From the NCBI RefSeq assembly GCF_001644645.1, contig NZ_CP011390.1, positions 2,786,001 to 2,850,000 of the forward strand: 64,000 bases of DNA, written 5' to 3'. This DNA comes from Flavisolibacter tropicus. GTDB taxonomy: Bacteria > Bacteroidota > Bacteroidia > Chitinophagales > Chitinophagaceae. Position numbers and translations under genes: made by a program. Shown one piece after another: positions 37,323-45,037 of this stretch (its first letter is position 1; each line of letters begins with the position of its first letter). The notes beneath the pieces are model-generated. The model was not told the DNA's origin and searched no databases. It saw only the letters and a program-made list of their open reading frames with translations.

Positions 37323-37409
37323 GGTACAAAAAGTCAAGCAGTAATAGGACAAGCAAAATAGGCAACCTTCACTACTTAGCCAAGATTTCTATATGGTTAT
37401 TCCCCAATG

Positions 37410-37567
37410 CTGGCGCAAGTATGCAGCCTAGCTTTTGTCGCCAGGCGTACTTGTATCCTGTTATTACAAGCAAACCCATGTAGCAGTTAGCTAGTATGGT
37501 ATAATGACTCTGATTTTACGGCACAAGTAAACATCCGCACATGAGCCTACCGGCATACTTGCGCCAG
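37410..37567. mobile_element. MITE-like element with 15-base terminal inverted repeats
   Basis: Perfect inverted ends CTGGCGCAAGTATGC (37410-37424) and GCATACTTGCGCCAG (37553-37567) bound 158 bases without an open frame. ATG flanks both ends (AATG on the left, ATGG on the right), which could be a 3-base target duplication. Interior has GCCAGGCGTACTTG, a degenerate third copy of the end. Confidence 0.55.
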
Positions 37568-37598
37568 ATGGGAGGAAATATTGATTTAACCATAAAAA

Positions 37599-37623
37599 TA
37601 GCCCAGAGGATTACTCTGGGCTA
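37599..37623 (-). terminator. Hairpin terminator beside a tRNA-like fragment
   Basis: Perfect 10-base arms TAGCCCAGAG (37599-37608) and CTCTGGGCTA (37614-37623), with A run on the left (T run on minus strand). It follows, on the minus strand, a tRNA 3'-end-like stretch. Confidence 0.65.
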
Positions 37624-37624
37624 T

Positions 37625-37656
37625 AGTGTGGGGATTGAGGACTTGAACCTCGGGGC
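37625..37656 (-). pseudogene. tRNA 3'-end-like fragment
   Basis: On the minus strand: CGAGG-TTCAAGT-CCTCA, a T-arm-like stem-loop, then ATCCCCA. Only a T-arm and acceptor half are present; no D-arm or anticodon arm follows. With the adjacent terminator it repeats the layout of the displaced tRNA-Ser end at 33772-33814. Confidence 0.45.
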
Positions 37657-37679
37657 TATATGACAACTCGTTCTCTTCC

Positions 37680-37943
37680 TTAGTCAGTGATTAACTTTTT
37701 CTGGATCCCCATACTAGCCCTAACCCACCTTATTATGTTATTTTTCATATCATTTACATTTAGTTGTTTCATAAAATTATTAATACTAATAACCCCCATC
37801 GCAAACTGAAAAAAAGTCACATCTGGGCAACTAAAAAGTAATACTGACATTATTCCAAGAACTACCGCTATCCAATTGAACGCTGCAAATATAGTATTTG
37901 CTAAGATTGCTTTATTTATTACAGCAGGAGCTCCTCGTCTCAA
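37680..37943 (-). CDS. Possible small membrane protein
   Basis: 87 codons from a TTG start. Two hydrophobic segments (IFAAFNWIAVVLGIMSVLLF; FFQFAMGVISI) and a basic C terminus. No homolog recognised and no ATG in frame, so it may not be a gene. Confidence 0.25.
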   Translation of the reverse strand: MRRGAPAVINKAILANTIFAAFNWIAVVLGIMSVLLFSCPDVTFFQFAMGVISINNFMKQLNVNDMKNNIIRWVRASMGIQKKLITD

Positions 37944-37976
37944 GCATTACAGTAAAACAACCTGTTATAAAGCAAC

Positions 37977-38040
37977 TACCAAAAGATAAAAGCCTCTGTT
38001 GTAGTGGCTTTTATCTTTTGGTAGAGAGTTAGGGGATTCG
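37977..38040 (-). repeat. Second terminator plus tRNA-Ser-3'-like relic
   Basis: Perfect 18-base arms (37977-37994 and 38006-38023) with an 11-base loop are followed on the right by TGGTAGAGAGTTAGGGGATT (38019-38038), which resembles the tRNA-Ser 3' end TGGCGGAGAGTGAGGGATTC read on the plus strand. So a further decayed attachment site is likely. Confidence 0.5.
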
Positions 38041-38102
38041 TTTCACTGATCCTAAAAGGGGAGGCTTCAAAGAAAACAAAGCCATTCGCTCCGCTCATTA
38101 CT

Positions 38103-38157
38103 TTTTTATTTCCATGGCATTGCTGAAGCGAGCTTTGCAATGCCATGGAAATAAAAA
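38103..38157. repeat. Perfect 21-base inverted repeat
   Basis: Left arm 38103-38123 (TTTTTATTTCCATGGCATTG plus C) and right arm 38137-38157 are perfect complements around a 13-base loop. It sits directly beside the tRNA-Ser terminator. It could act as a terminator or be an element end. Confidence 0.6.
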
Positions 38158-38158
38158 A

Positions 38159-38175
38159 CCCCGCATAACGCGGGG
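38159..38175 (-). terminator. Terminator of tRNA-Ser
   Basis: CCCCGC (38159-38164) pairs with GCGGGG (38170-38175), and a T run follows on the minus strand. The first bases past the tRNA 3' end lead into it. Confidence 0.7.
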
Positions 38176-38187
38176 CTTTGTTTTCTT

Positions 38188-38278
38188 TGGCGGAGAGTGA
38201 GGGATTCGAACCCTCGATACCCTTTAGAGGTATACACACTTTCCAGGCGTGCTCCTTCAACCACTCGGACAACTCTCC
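38188..38278 (-). tRNA. tRNA-Ser(GGA)
   Basis: 91 nt, class II with long variable arm. Acceptor GGAGAGT (5', ends at 38278) pairs with ACTCTCC, followed by G and an encoded CCA (38188-38190). Anticodon loop CTGGAAA gives anticodon GGA. T-arm GAGGG-TTCGAAT-CCCTC is intact. The 3' 25 bases plus terminator are duplicated at 33772-33814. Confidence 0.95.
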
Positions 38279-38310
38279 TTTGATTTTGGGGCTGCGAATA
38301 TACAATATCT

Positions 38311-39069
38311 CTAGAGATTAAAGAGATTGATTGTGTTTTGTGTTGTGATTTTTGCTACTTCCTCTATAGTTTTCCCGGTAACACTGGCTATTTTATCGGC
38401 TACCAACGGTAAATAATCTACCTGATTGCGCTTACCACGGTATGGAACCGGCGCAAGGTAGGGCGCATCGGTTTCCAGGATCAGGGCATCCAGACCAATA
38501 TGCTGCACCACTTTATCTAAGCCGGCATTCTTAAACGTAACCACACCGCCAATACCCAACATAAAGTTCAGCGCCATGATCTGCTCGGCCTGCGCAATAG
38601 TACCAGAGAAGCAATGAAACACACCTCTTAGTGTGGGATATTGCTTCACCACGGCAATGGCTTCGTCAACAGCATCGCGCGAATGGATAACAATAGGTAG
38701 CTGGTATTGAAGGGCCCATTCTATTTGCTGGTGAAAGCAATCATATTGTTGTTGAGTAAAGGTTTTGTCCCAATAGAAGTCGAGCCCTATTTCGCCAATA
38801 GCAATAAAAGAGCGGCGTTCCAGCCAGTCTTTTATAATAGCCAGTTCAGTTTTATACTCTGCATTAACTGAGCAGGGATGTAAGCCCATCATAGCTTTGC
38901 AGGAAGGATAATCCTCTTCAACCTGCAGCATAAGCTGATGCGTAGTGGCATCAATAGCTGGCATTAATATTTGCTCTACGCCTTGCGCTGTAGCTTTTTC
39001 TATCAAGGCTTTTCGCTCACTATCAAACTCCGGCACATAAATATGTGCGTGACTATCAATCAAATGCAT
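38311..39069 (-). CDS. TatD-family metal-dependent DNase
   Basis: 252 aa from the ATG at 39067-39069 (MHLIDSHAHIYVPEF); the frame is open 42 codons further but that part has no family similarity. Metal motifs: DSHAH, GEIGLDFYWD (Glu), IVIHSRDA, GVFHCFSG, ETDAPYLAP. It is a cytosolic 3'-5' exonuclease-type hydrolase involved in DNA repair or turnover. Confidence 0.93.
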   Translation of the reverse strand: MHLIDSHAHIYVPEFDSERKALIEKATAQGVEQILMPAIDATTHQLMLQVEEDYPSCKAMMGLHPCSVNAEYKTELAIIKDWLERRSFIAIGEIGLDFYWDKTFTQQQYDCFHQQIEWALQYQLPIVIHSRDAVDEAIAVVKQYPTLRGVFHCFSGTIAQAEQIMALNFMLGIGGVVTFKNAGLDKVVQHIGLDALILETDAPYLAPVPYRGKRNQVDYLPLVADKIASVTGKTIEEVAKITTQNTINLFNL

Positions 39070-39338
39070 AATTAAACAAACTGGCTGCAAAGCTGCCGAA
39101 AAATAGTTAGATAAAACAGGGTTGCACGAGAAAGAAATCATAAACTCATCACTGGTGAGCACCTCTTCCGCAACCGTCAAAAAACTGAGCAACAAAATAA
39201 AATCTACCCCTAGAGTAGGATAAGCTGTAACCCGCTACAGCACTGCATTTTATTAACAAAACTTATTTGAAAACCATAGCACATATTCAAAAATAAGTAT
39301 ACCTTTGATCCAGTTTTCATAGGGTACGGATTAAAAAC

Positions 39339-39362
39339 GGGCCAGGGTTTTCACCCAGGCCC
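39339..39362 (-). terminator. Terminator of polysaccharide deacetylase gene
   Basis: GGGCCAGGGT and ACCCAGGCCC arms with one A-A mismatch, TTTTC loop, then GTTTTTAAT on the minus strand. The spacer 39070-39393 has no gene. Confidence 0.6.
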
Positions 39363-39393
39363 TATTTTTTTATAGAACCTTCTAAACAGGCTA

Positions 39394-40023
39394 TTACGAT
39401 AAGGCCTTACAAACCACTCCCATCTTCTTCCATTCTTCCAATACTAAAGGCAAGGCATATGCTAAATTGGGAAACGCTTTTTCACTGTCGTGAAATACAA
39501 TGATCGATCCCGGCTGCGTATGCTTTAGCACATTGGCCGCGCATTGCTCCTTTGTAATAGAGGTATCAAAGTCGGCACTCAACACATCCCACATGATCAC
39601 TTTTATATCTGCATGCACAGCCTCCTTTAAAAATGGCAGGTGCTTTCGTTTGATGCGTCCATACGGCGGACGAAACAGGGGTGATTGGATATGCTTAGCT
39701 GCCTCTTTGCTATTGGCTATGTAGTCGGTCACTGGCACTTTCCAGCCATTCAGGTGGTTGTGCGTATGGTTGCCCACGGCATGACCTTCGGCTAGTATTT
39801 GCTGATAGACATCGGGGTATTGCACCACATTTTTTCCTATACAAAAGAAGGTGGCCTTAGCTTCATAGGCCTTTAATTGCTCCAACACCCAAGGCGTGAT
39901 CTGTGGGTGCGGGCCGTCGTCAAATGTCAGGTAGACTTCATTATTAGTGGCCTGCCTATCCCACACGTATTGGGAATAGAGTTTCTTAACCAGCCACGGC
40001 GTTTTAATGAAGTATTGATGCAT
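39394..40023 (-). CDS. Polysaccharide deacetylase (NodB domain)
   Basis: 209 aa from the ATG at 40021-40023 (MHQYFIKTPWLVKKL). The open frame extends 19 codons further upstream into a repeat tract, so the internal ATG is preferred. NodB motifs are all there: TFDDGPHP, HTHNH, RPPYGR, MWDVLSADFD and VFHDS. No signal peptide. It removes acetyl groups from peptidoglycan or another amino-glycan. A TATCTTTG box lies only 6 bases upstream of the start. Confidence 0.92.
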   Translation of the reverse strand: MHQYFIKTPWLVKKLYSQYVWDRQATNNEVYLTFDDGPHPQITPWVLEQLKAYEAKATFFCIGKNVVQYPDVYQQILAEGHAVGNHTHNHLNGWKVPVTDYIANSKEAAKHIQSPLFRPPYGRIKRKHLPFLKEAVHADIKVIMWDVLSADFDTSITKEQCAANVLKHTQPGSIIVFHDSEKAFPNLAYALPLVLEEWKKMGVVCKALS

Positions 40024-40029
40024 GCCGGT

Positions 40030-40037
40030 CAAAGATA
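40030..40037 (-). promoter_or_regulatory. TAnnTTTG -7 box of polysaccharide deacetylase
   Basis: TATCTTTG on the minus strand ends 6 bases before the ATG at 40023, so the transcript would have almost no leader. No TTG was found at the usual -33 distance. Confidence 0.5.
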
Positions 40038-40045
40038 GGAGAGAA

Positions 40046-40360
40046 AGCTGCAAGCTACAGGGAATCGCTACAAGCTGCATGCTACACGCTACAAGCCCAA
40101 CAGCCGGTTTCTGGCAGCGGACGGTCGCCTGCTATCCGTGAACGCTTTTCATAACGGGCATTCTATTGCGTACAGCGTGCAGCATTACCTATTCTTCTCC
40201 TTTCCTCCTTCGCTCTGTGCGCAACCCTTCTTCTGCGTCTATCTGCGCTATCTGCGGGCCACCCATGCCTTCGTGCCTTTGTGCCTCCGTGGTTCCTCCC
40301 TCTCCGCGCCCTGGCGCGCTCCGCGTGCAGCGAGTAGCGTACAGCTTGCAGCTTTTTCTC
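40046..40360. repeat. Spacer of word-like tracts before gltX
   Basis: GCTACAAGCTGCATGCTACA words (40046-40096), TCTGCGCTATCTGCGGGCCA and GTGCCTTTGTGCCTCCGTGG words (40225-40300), and GCGTGCAGCGAGTAGCGTAC words (40322-40352). All recur elsewhere in this window's spacers. No gene; the long open frame here is a chance extension of gltX. Confidence 0.55.
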
Positions 40361-40373
40361 CCCGAGTATTGCC

Positions 40374-40381
40374 TACTTTTG
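40374..40381 (+). promoter_or_regulatory. TAnnTTTG -7 box of gltX
   Basis: TACTTTTG ends 6 bases before the ATG at 40388. This predicts a leaderless or nearly leaderless gltX mRNA. Confidence 0.5.
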
Positions 40382-40387
40382 CCGCGT

Positions 40388-41911
40388 ATGGAAAAACGAG
40401 TTCGGGTGCGCTTTGCGCCATCGCCAACCGGCGGATTGCATTTAGGGGGTGTTCGCACCGTGTTGTATAATTATTTGTTTGCTAAACAGCATGGTGGTGA
40501 TTTTGTACTACGTATAGAAGATACCGACCAGAACCGCTATGTGCCTGGTGCGGAAGATTACATATTTGACACTTTAAGCTGGGCCGGACTGGAGCCTGAT
40601 GAAAGTACCCGCAAGCCGGGGGCTTTTGGTCCTTACCGCCAGAGTGAGCGTAAAGAGCTGTATCGCCAGTACGCCGAGCAACTGGTACAAAAAGGCGTAG
40701 CGTATTATGCATTTGACACCACAGAAGAGCTGGAAAAAATGCGCCACAACTTTAAAACCGAAAGCAATCCTACTCCACAATACGATCAGTCGATCCGTAC
40801 CAAAATGCGGAACTCGCTGACGCTATCAGCAGAAGAAGTAGACAGCTTACTACAAAATAATACGCCTCACGTGATCCGGATTAAAATGCCCGTGGGCGAG
40901 ACCGTTAGCTTCAATGACATGATCCGTGGTGAGGTAAGTTTTGAAACCGCCATTGTAGATGACAAAGTATTATTGAAAGCCGATGGCATGCCAACCTATC
41001 ACTTAGCGGTGGTAGTAGACGACCGCCTGATGGAGATCACCCATGCCTTCCGTGGTGAGGAGTGGTTACCAAGTGCTCCTGTGCACATTCTATTATGGCA
41101 GCACCTGTTTGGCTTAGAAAACATGCCACAGTGGGCGCACCTGCCATTGATCTTAGGCCCAAGCGGTAAGCTTAGCAAGCGTGATGGTGCCAAGTATGGC
41201 TTCCCGGTATTTTCCATGAACTGGGCCGATCCAAAGAGCGGCGAGCTTACGGAAGGTTTTAAAGAAAAAGGCTTTTTACCACAAGCCTTTGTAAACCTGC
41301 TGGCCATGCTGGGTTGGAACGATGGTACCGAGCAAGAGCTATTCACTTTAGAAGAATTGATCCAACGCTTTACGATTGAAAAAGTACATAAGGGCGGGGC
41401 TAAGTTCGACTATGAAAAAGCAAAATGGTTCAACCATGAGTGGATCAAGCGCTTACCATTAAGCACTTACAAACAACAGGTAAAAGACCTGTTTGAAAGT
41501 AAGGGTCCCATCATTGATAACGACCAGCAGTTTGAACGTATATTGGAATTGGTAAAAGACCGTTGCCATTTGCTAACCGATTTCTGGGAGCAGGCTTCTT
41601 TCTTCTACCAAGCGCCCACTGCTCTTGACGCAGCGTCTGTAAAGCCCAAGTGGAATGCTGATAAGGCTAAGTTCTTCCAGGACTTTCAACAGGAGCTGCA
41701 AAGCTTACCGGAATGGACAAGCGCTTTTATTGAAAACGCTTTCAAACAGTTTGCAGCTACAGCAGGAATTAAACCTGGCGAATTACAACTACCTATGCGT
41801 ATTATGTTGGTAGGTGGCAAGTTTGGTCCCCCCGTATTTGATATCGCTGAAATTATTGGGAAAGAGGAAACGATTCAGCGAATACAGACGGCGCTGCCGG
41901 CGTTTGAGTAG
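40388..41911 (+). CDS. gltX: Glutamyl-tRNA synthetase
   Basis: 507 aa from the ATG at 40388, where the family's usual start lies (MEKRVRVRFAPSPTGGLHLGG). The class I signatures are HLGG (HIGH-type) and LSKRDGA (KMSKS-type). IEDTDQNRYVPGAED and LRIEDTD are conserved ATP/Glu-site sequences. It charges tRNA-Glu in the cytosol. The 74-codon upstream extension of the frame is repeat DNA. A composite repeat with terminator hairpin follows the stop. Confidence 0.97.
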   Translation: MEKRVRVRFAPSPTGGLHLGGVRTVLYNYLFAKQHGGDFVLRIEDTDQNRYVPGAEDYIFDTLSWAGLEPDESTRKPGAFGPYRQSERKELYRQYAEQLVQKGVAYYAFDTTEELEKMRHNFKTESNPTPQYDQSIRTKMRNSLTLSAEEVDSLLQNNTPHVIRIKMPVGETVSFNDMIRGEVSFETAIVDDKVLLKADGMPTYHLAVVVDDRLMEITHAFRGEEWLPSAPVHILLWQHLFGLENMPQWAHLPLILGPSGKLSKRDGAKYGFPVFSMNWADPKSGELTEGFKEKGFLPQAFVNLLAMLGWNDGTEQELFTLEELIQRFTIEKVHKGGAKFDYEKAKWFNHEWIKRLPLSTYKQQVKDLFESKGPIIDNDQQFERILELVKDRCHLLTDFWEQASFFYQAPTALDAASVKPKWNADKAKFFQDFQQELQSLPEWTSAFIENAFKQFAATAGIKPGELQLPMRIMLVGGKFGPPVFDIAEIIGKEETIQRIQTALPAFE

Positions 41912-41924
41912 CTAAGAGAGAAAA

Positions 41925-42110
41925 AAGGAGAAGAAGGAAAGGAGAATATTGAACAAGGAACAAGGAAGGAAGAATGAAGAAGTAGAGAAAGAGGGAATGT
42001 TCAATGCTCAATATTCAACGATCAAATTTCAATAAAGAGAGTATAAATTGATAAATAAAAAAAGCACTCCACTTAACGGAGTGCTTTTTTTATTTAAAGC
42101 ATGTTTGCTC
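41925..42110 (+). repeat. Composite intergenic repeat, copy 2 (A-B-C)
   Basis: GAATATTGAACAAGGAACAAGG (first 20: GAATATTGAACAAGGAACAA), AATGTTCAATGCTCAATATT, CAACGATCAAATTTCAATAA, AGAGAGTATAAATTGATAAA, then the hairpin. The last three words match copy 3 at 48.5 kb nearly base for base. Confidence 0.75.
42056..42091. terminator. GGAGTGCT-type hairpin terminator (module C) after gltX
   Basis: AGCACTCC (42063-42070), loop ACTTAAC, GGAGTGCT (42078-42085), with A run before and T run after. It ends gltX on the plus strand and may also end the aldo/keto reductase gene on the minus strand. Confidence 0.75.
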
Positions 42111-42164
42111 TTTTGTGCGTGGGTGCTCCCCTTTAGGGGCTGGGGGTGTGCTTGGTCGCTTTCT

Positions 42165-43157
42165 CTACCCTGCTTTTTCCATTGCATCCAACACCCGTAT
42201 CCAATCGCTGTTGCGGAGTGCGGTTAGCTGCTGCATGGTTGCTGAGGACAACTTCTTTAATCCACTTGTATTTGAAGACACATGCTCTGGTGTACGAATA
42301 CCAGGTATAATCGTAGATACCTGCGGATGATTGAGAATAAAACTCAAGGCCATTGCTGTAGGACTCATTTGCTCCTTAGCAGCCAGCGGCCACACTTTCT
42401 CTTCCAACACCTGCAAGGTTTGTTGTAAGATGCCGGGCGTTAAGCGGAAGTGGCGGTGGTCATCTTCTGCAAAGGTGCTGTTAGCGGAAAACTTACCCGT
42501 CAGCAAGCCAAACTGAAGCGGCATGCGGGCAATAATACCATAGCCCTTCGCTCCTGCTTGCTCAATGGTTTCAATAGCGCGTTGGTTAATAACATTAAAC
42601 ACCAACTGAAAGCCATCGCCATAATTCTGTTGCATTAGGAAATCGGCCTCTGGCGCTGGGTGAAAAGTATTGAGAGACAATCCCCAGTAGCGGATCTTAC
42701 CCTGCTGCTTTAATTGCTCCATAGCCTCTATGCATTCGCCTTGCTGTAAATGATTCAGGCGGGCGGAGTGCAATTGATAGTAATCAATTGCATCGCGTTG
42801 CAAGCGTTTCAGGCTTTGCTCACAGGCCTCAATTATATAGGCTTTAGAATAATCCAGCACAATGGACTCTTTGATATTGCGGTGCCCCACCTTAGTGGCA
42901 ATGATGGCGTCTTTATTCCCTTTCAAGGCCTGCCCTATCAGGTTTTCTGAATGCCCCAACCCGTAGAAATCGGCCGTATCAAAAAAGTTGATACCAGCAT
43001 CCACAGCGGCCTGCAGCGCTTTTTGAGAGGTAGCATCATCTGCCTTGCCCCAGCCAATGGGTGTGTTCCCAACTTTGGCATTGCCGCCGATGGCCCAGGC
43101 GCCAAAACCGATCTCGCTGACCTGTAAATCGGTATTTCCGAATTTTCTGTATTGCAT
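42165..43157 (-). CDS. Aldo/keto reductase
   Basis: 330 aa. LQVSEIGFGAWAIGG at the start, catalytic Asp and Tyr in FFDTADFYGLGHSE, Lys in IATKVGHR, His in YYQLHSAR, and NADPH-site IIPGIRTPEHV near the C terminus. A cytosolic oxidoreductase of the AKR family (subgroup with IolS/YajO-like members). Substrate unknown. Convergent with gltX. Confidence 0.9.
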   Translation of the reverse strand: MQYRKFGNTDLQVSEIGFGAWAIGGNAKVGNTPIGWGKADDATSQKALQAAVDAGINFFDTADFYGLGHSENLIGQALKGNKDAIIATKVGHRNIKESIVLDYSKAYIIEACEQSLKRLQRDAIDYYQLHSARLNHLQQGECIEAMEQLKQQGKIRYWGLSLNTFHPAPEADFLMQQNYGDGFQLVFNVINQRAIETIEQAGAKGYGIIARMPLQFGLLTGKFSANSTFAEDDHRHFRLTPGILQQTLQVLEEKVWPLAAKEQMSPTAMALSFILNHPQVSTIIPGIRTPEHVSSNTSGLKKLSSATMQQLTALRNSDWIRVLDAMEKAG

Positions 43158-43191
43158 GCTTGAAATTACAATCTGGATAGGTAAAGAACCC

Positions 43192-43199
43192 TATTTTTG
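43192..43199 (+). promoter_or_regulatory. TAnnTTTG -7 box of the B12-binding gene
   Basis: TATTTTTG, 10 bases before the ATG at 43210. Confidence 0.45.
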
Positions 43200-43209
43200 A
43201 CCCCGATTT

Positions 43210-43629
43210 ATGACAACGATGCTAAACAGACCGATTCGTGTACTGGTAGCCAAGGTTGGCTTGGACGGTCACGATCGCGGTGCTAAAGTGATTGCTACGG
43301 CATTACGAGATGCCGGTATGGAAGTAATTTATACAGGCCTGCGCCAAACTCCAGAAATGGTAGTGAATGCAGCCCTTCAGGAAGACGTAGACGCCATTGG
43401 CGTATCCATTCTCTCTGGTGCCCATATGACCGTATTCCCCAAACTATTACAGCTGATGCAGGAAAAAGGCATGAATGATGTGCTCCTAACCGGTGGCGGC
43501 ATTATTCCTGACGACGACATGCAGCAACTCAATGAAAAAGGTGTAGGAAAGCTTTTCCCTCCGGGAACGGCTACGGCAGATATTGCGGGATATATTACGG
43601 AGTGGGTGAAAGAGCATAGGGCTTTTTAG
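43210..43629 (+). CDS. B12-binding protein, methylmalonyl-CoA mutase C-terminal type
   Basis: 139 aa, a lone cobalamin-binding domain. The base-off signature D-x-H-x-x-G is in [22 protein letters not shown] and [12 protein letters not shown] complete the B12 fold. It is the small-subunit or detached C-terminal domain of methylmalonyl-CoA or a related acyl-CoA mutase. The catalytic chain is not in this window. A methylmalonyl-CoA epimerase gene lies at 62.3 kb. Confidence 0.9.
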   Translation: MTTMLNRPIRVLVAKVGLDGHDRGAKVIATALRDAGMEVIYTGLRQTPEMVVNAALQEDVDAIGVSILSGAHMTVFPKLLQLMQEKGMNDVLLTGGGIIPDDDMQQLNEKGVGKLFPPGTATADIAGYITEWVKEHRAF

Positions 43630-43634
43630 GAAAT

Positions 43635-43660
43635 GCGCTTCACGCTTCACGCTGCACGCC
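43635..43660 (-). repeat. GCGTGAAGC word tract, left flank of S23-like gene
   Basis: GCGCTTCACGCTTCACGCTG then CACGCC. Read on the minus strand it matches the tract at 44061-44091 (CAGCGTGAAGCGTACAGC), so the two flank the small gene between them as inverted repeats. Confidence 0.6.
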
Positions 43661-43692
43661 AACTGCAAACCATCAAAACTTAGCATAGGAGA

Positions 43693-44049
43693 AACTTTAA
43701 AGAACTAAGAATTTGGCAGAAGGGGATTGAGATTGCAGTAAAAACTTTTAAGCTCATTGAAACATTTCCAAAGGAAGACAAGTATGGTATTTGTCAGCAA
43801 ATGACGAATGCTGGTGTATCCATTCCTTCGAACATTGCAGAAGGGAGCAGCCGAAGAAGTGAAAAAGATTATGCGCGGTTTATTGATATTTCCTTGGGTT
43901 CAAACTTTGAGTTGGAAACGCAGTTGATTATTGCAGAACAACTTAATAAAGGCAACCCAAACTTGTTACAAGAACTAAAAGCCATGCTAGTAGATCATCA
44001 ACGAATGCTTACTGGCTTTCAACAAAAACTAAATAGCTCATTACAATAA
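43693..44049 (+). pseudogene. Four-helix-bundle (S23/IVP) protein, normal start codon missing
   Basis: Codons from 43693 read NFKELRIWQKGIEIAVKTFK, then KEDKYGICQQMTNAGVSIPSNIAEG up to the TAA at 44049, a complete family member of about 118 aa. But no ATG, GTG or TTG lies between the in-frame TAG at 43681 and the NFKEL motif; the two codons before it are AGG AGA. The first usable ATG is 43801, which would drop the first helix. The family occurs in 23S rRNA intervening sequences and as loose genes. Start-codon loss by a point change is my reading. Confidence 0.6.
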
Positions 44050-44060
44050 ATTCTTAACCA

Positions 44061-44091
44061 GCTTGCAGCGTGAAGCGTACAGCGTGTAGCC
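44061..44091 (+). repeat. GCGTGAAGC word tract, right flank of S23-like gene
   Basis: GCTTGCAGCGTGAAGCGTAC then AGCGTGTAGCC. Related tracts: 40046-40096, 40322-40352, 49645-49677 and 51503-51534. Confidence 0.55.
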
Positions 44092-44131
44092 TTTAGCTAA
44101 CCAGCTTTCCGCAAAAGCCCAAAACTCTAAC

Positions 44132-44908
44132 ATGTATCAAACTTTACTAACATCACTAGAGAATGGCATTTTTACCATTACAATCAATCGCCCGGATAAG
44201 TTAAACGCTTTGAACAAACAGGTGATGCTGGACCTGAATGATGCGATACATGAAGTGGAGGCCAATGCCGAGATCAAAGCCGTGATCCTTACGGGTTCCG
44301 GACAAAAGGGCTTTGTGGCTGGTGCTGATATCAGCGAATTTGTAGGCTTGACGAGTGGCGAGGGTATGGACCTGGCCAGAAGAGGCCAGGAGATCTTTTT
44401 CAAATTTGAAAACTGTTCAAAGCCGGTAATTGCGGCTGTAAATGGTTTTGCTTTAGGTGGCGGTTGTGAACTGGCGATGGCTTGTCATTTTCGCATTGCC
44501 GCAGAAAACGCTAAATTTGGCCAGCCGGAAGTAAACCTGGGTTTGATTCCTGGCTATGGTGGTACACAACGTTTGGTACAATTGATAGGAAAAGGAAGAG
44601 CTTTAGAATTATTAATGACCGGCGGTATGATCGATGCTCCTACTGCCCTGCAATATGGCTTGGTTAACTATGTAGTACCACAAGAAGAACTGATAGCAAA
44701 AGCCACTGGTTTATTACAAACCATTATTGCAAAAGCACCTTTGGCCATCAGCCGTTGCATCCAGGCGGCGAACGCGGTATTTGATCATACCAAAGATGGC
44801 TATAAACAAGAGCTTGAAGCCTTTGGCGATTGCTTTAACACAGAAGACATGAAGGAAGGTGCTGCTGCTTTCTTGGAAAAGCGGAAGCCCAACTTTATCG
44901 GTAAATAA
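44132..44908 (+). CDS. Enoyl-CoA hydratase/isomerase (crotonase) family
   Basis: 258 aa, full length. Crotonase motifs: FTITINRPDKLNALN, the oxyanion-hole GFVAGADISEF, and FALGGGCELAMAC followed by PEVNLGLIPGYGGTQRL with the two catalytic Glu positions. It hydrates enoyl-CoA esters in beta-oxidation or a related pathway. Followed by its own terminator. Confidence 0.93.
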   Translation: MYQTLLTSLENGIFTITINRPDKLNALNKQVMLDLNDAIHEVEANAEIKAVILTGSGQKGFVAGADISEFVGLTSGEGMDLARRGQEIFFKFENCSKPVIAAVNGFALGGGCELAMACHFRIAAENAKFGQPEVNLGLIPGYGGTQRLVQLIGKGRALELLMTGGMIDAPTALQYGLVNYVVPQEELIAKATGLLQTIIAKAPLAISRCIQAANAVFDHTKDGYKQELEAFGDCFNTEDMKEGAAAFLEKRKPNFIGK

Positions 44909-44930
44909 CTGCTCACACAACTACTTAGAA

Positions 44931-44967
44931 ACAAACCCTTCGCTCCCTTTGAAGGGTTTGTTTTTTC
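44931..44967 (+). terminator. Rho-independent terminator of enoyl-CoA hydratase gene
   Basis: ACAAACCCTTC (44931-44941) and GAAGGGTTTGT (44951-44961) form a perfect 11-base stem, followed by TTTTT. Confidence 0.85.
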
Positions 44968-45037
44968 CACACATGAAAACGCGTACCCTATTCTTATAGG
45001 ATTTGACATCTTTTATTATATAAACTAAGAAGTAGTT

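Noticed and set aside
40166..40387. N-terminal extension of gltX
   Set aside because: The 74 extra codons come from spacer repeat words; the family start is the ATG at 40388, directly after a promoter box.
43693..44049. Diversity-generating retroelement accessory (Avd-like) gene
   Set aside because: Four-helix-bundle family resembles Avd, but there is no reverse transcriptase, template repeat or variable repeat nearby.
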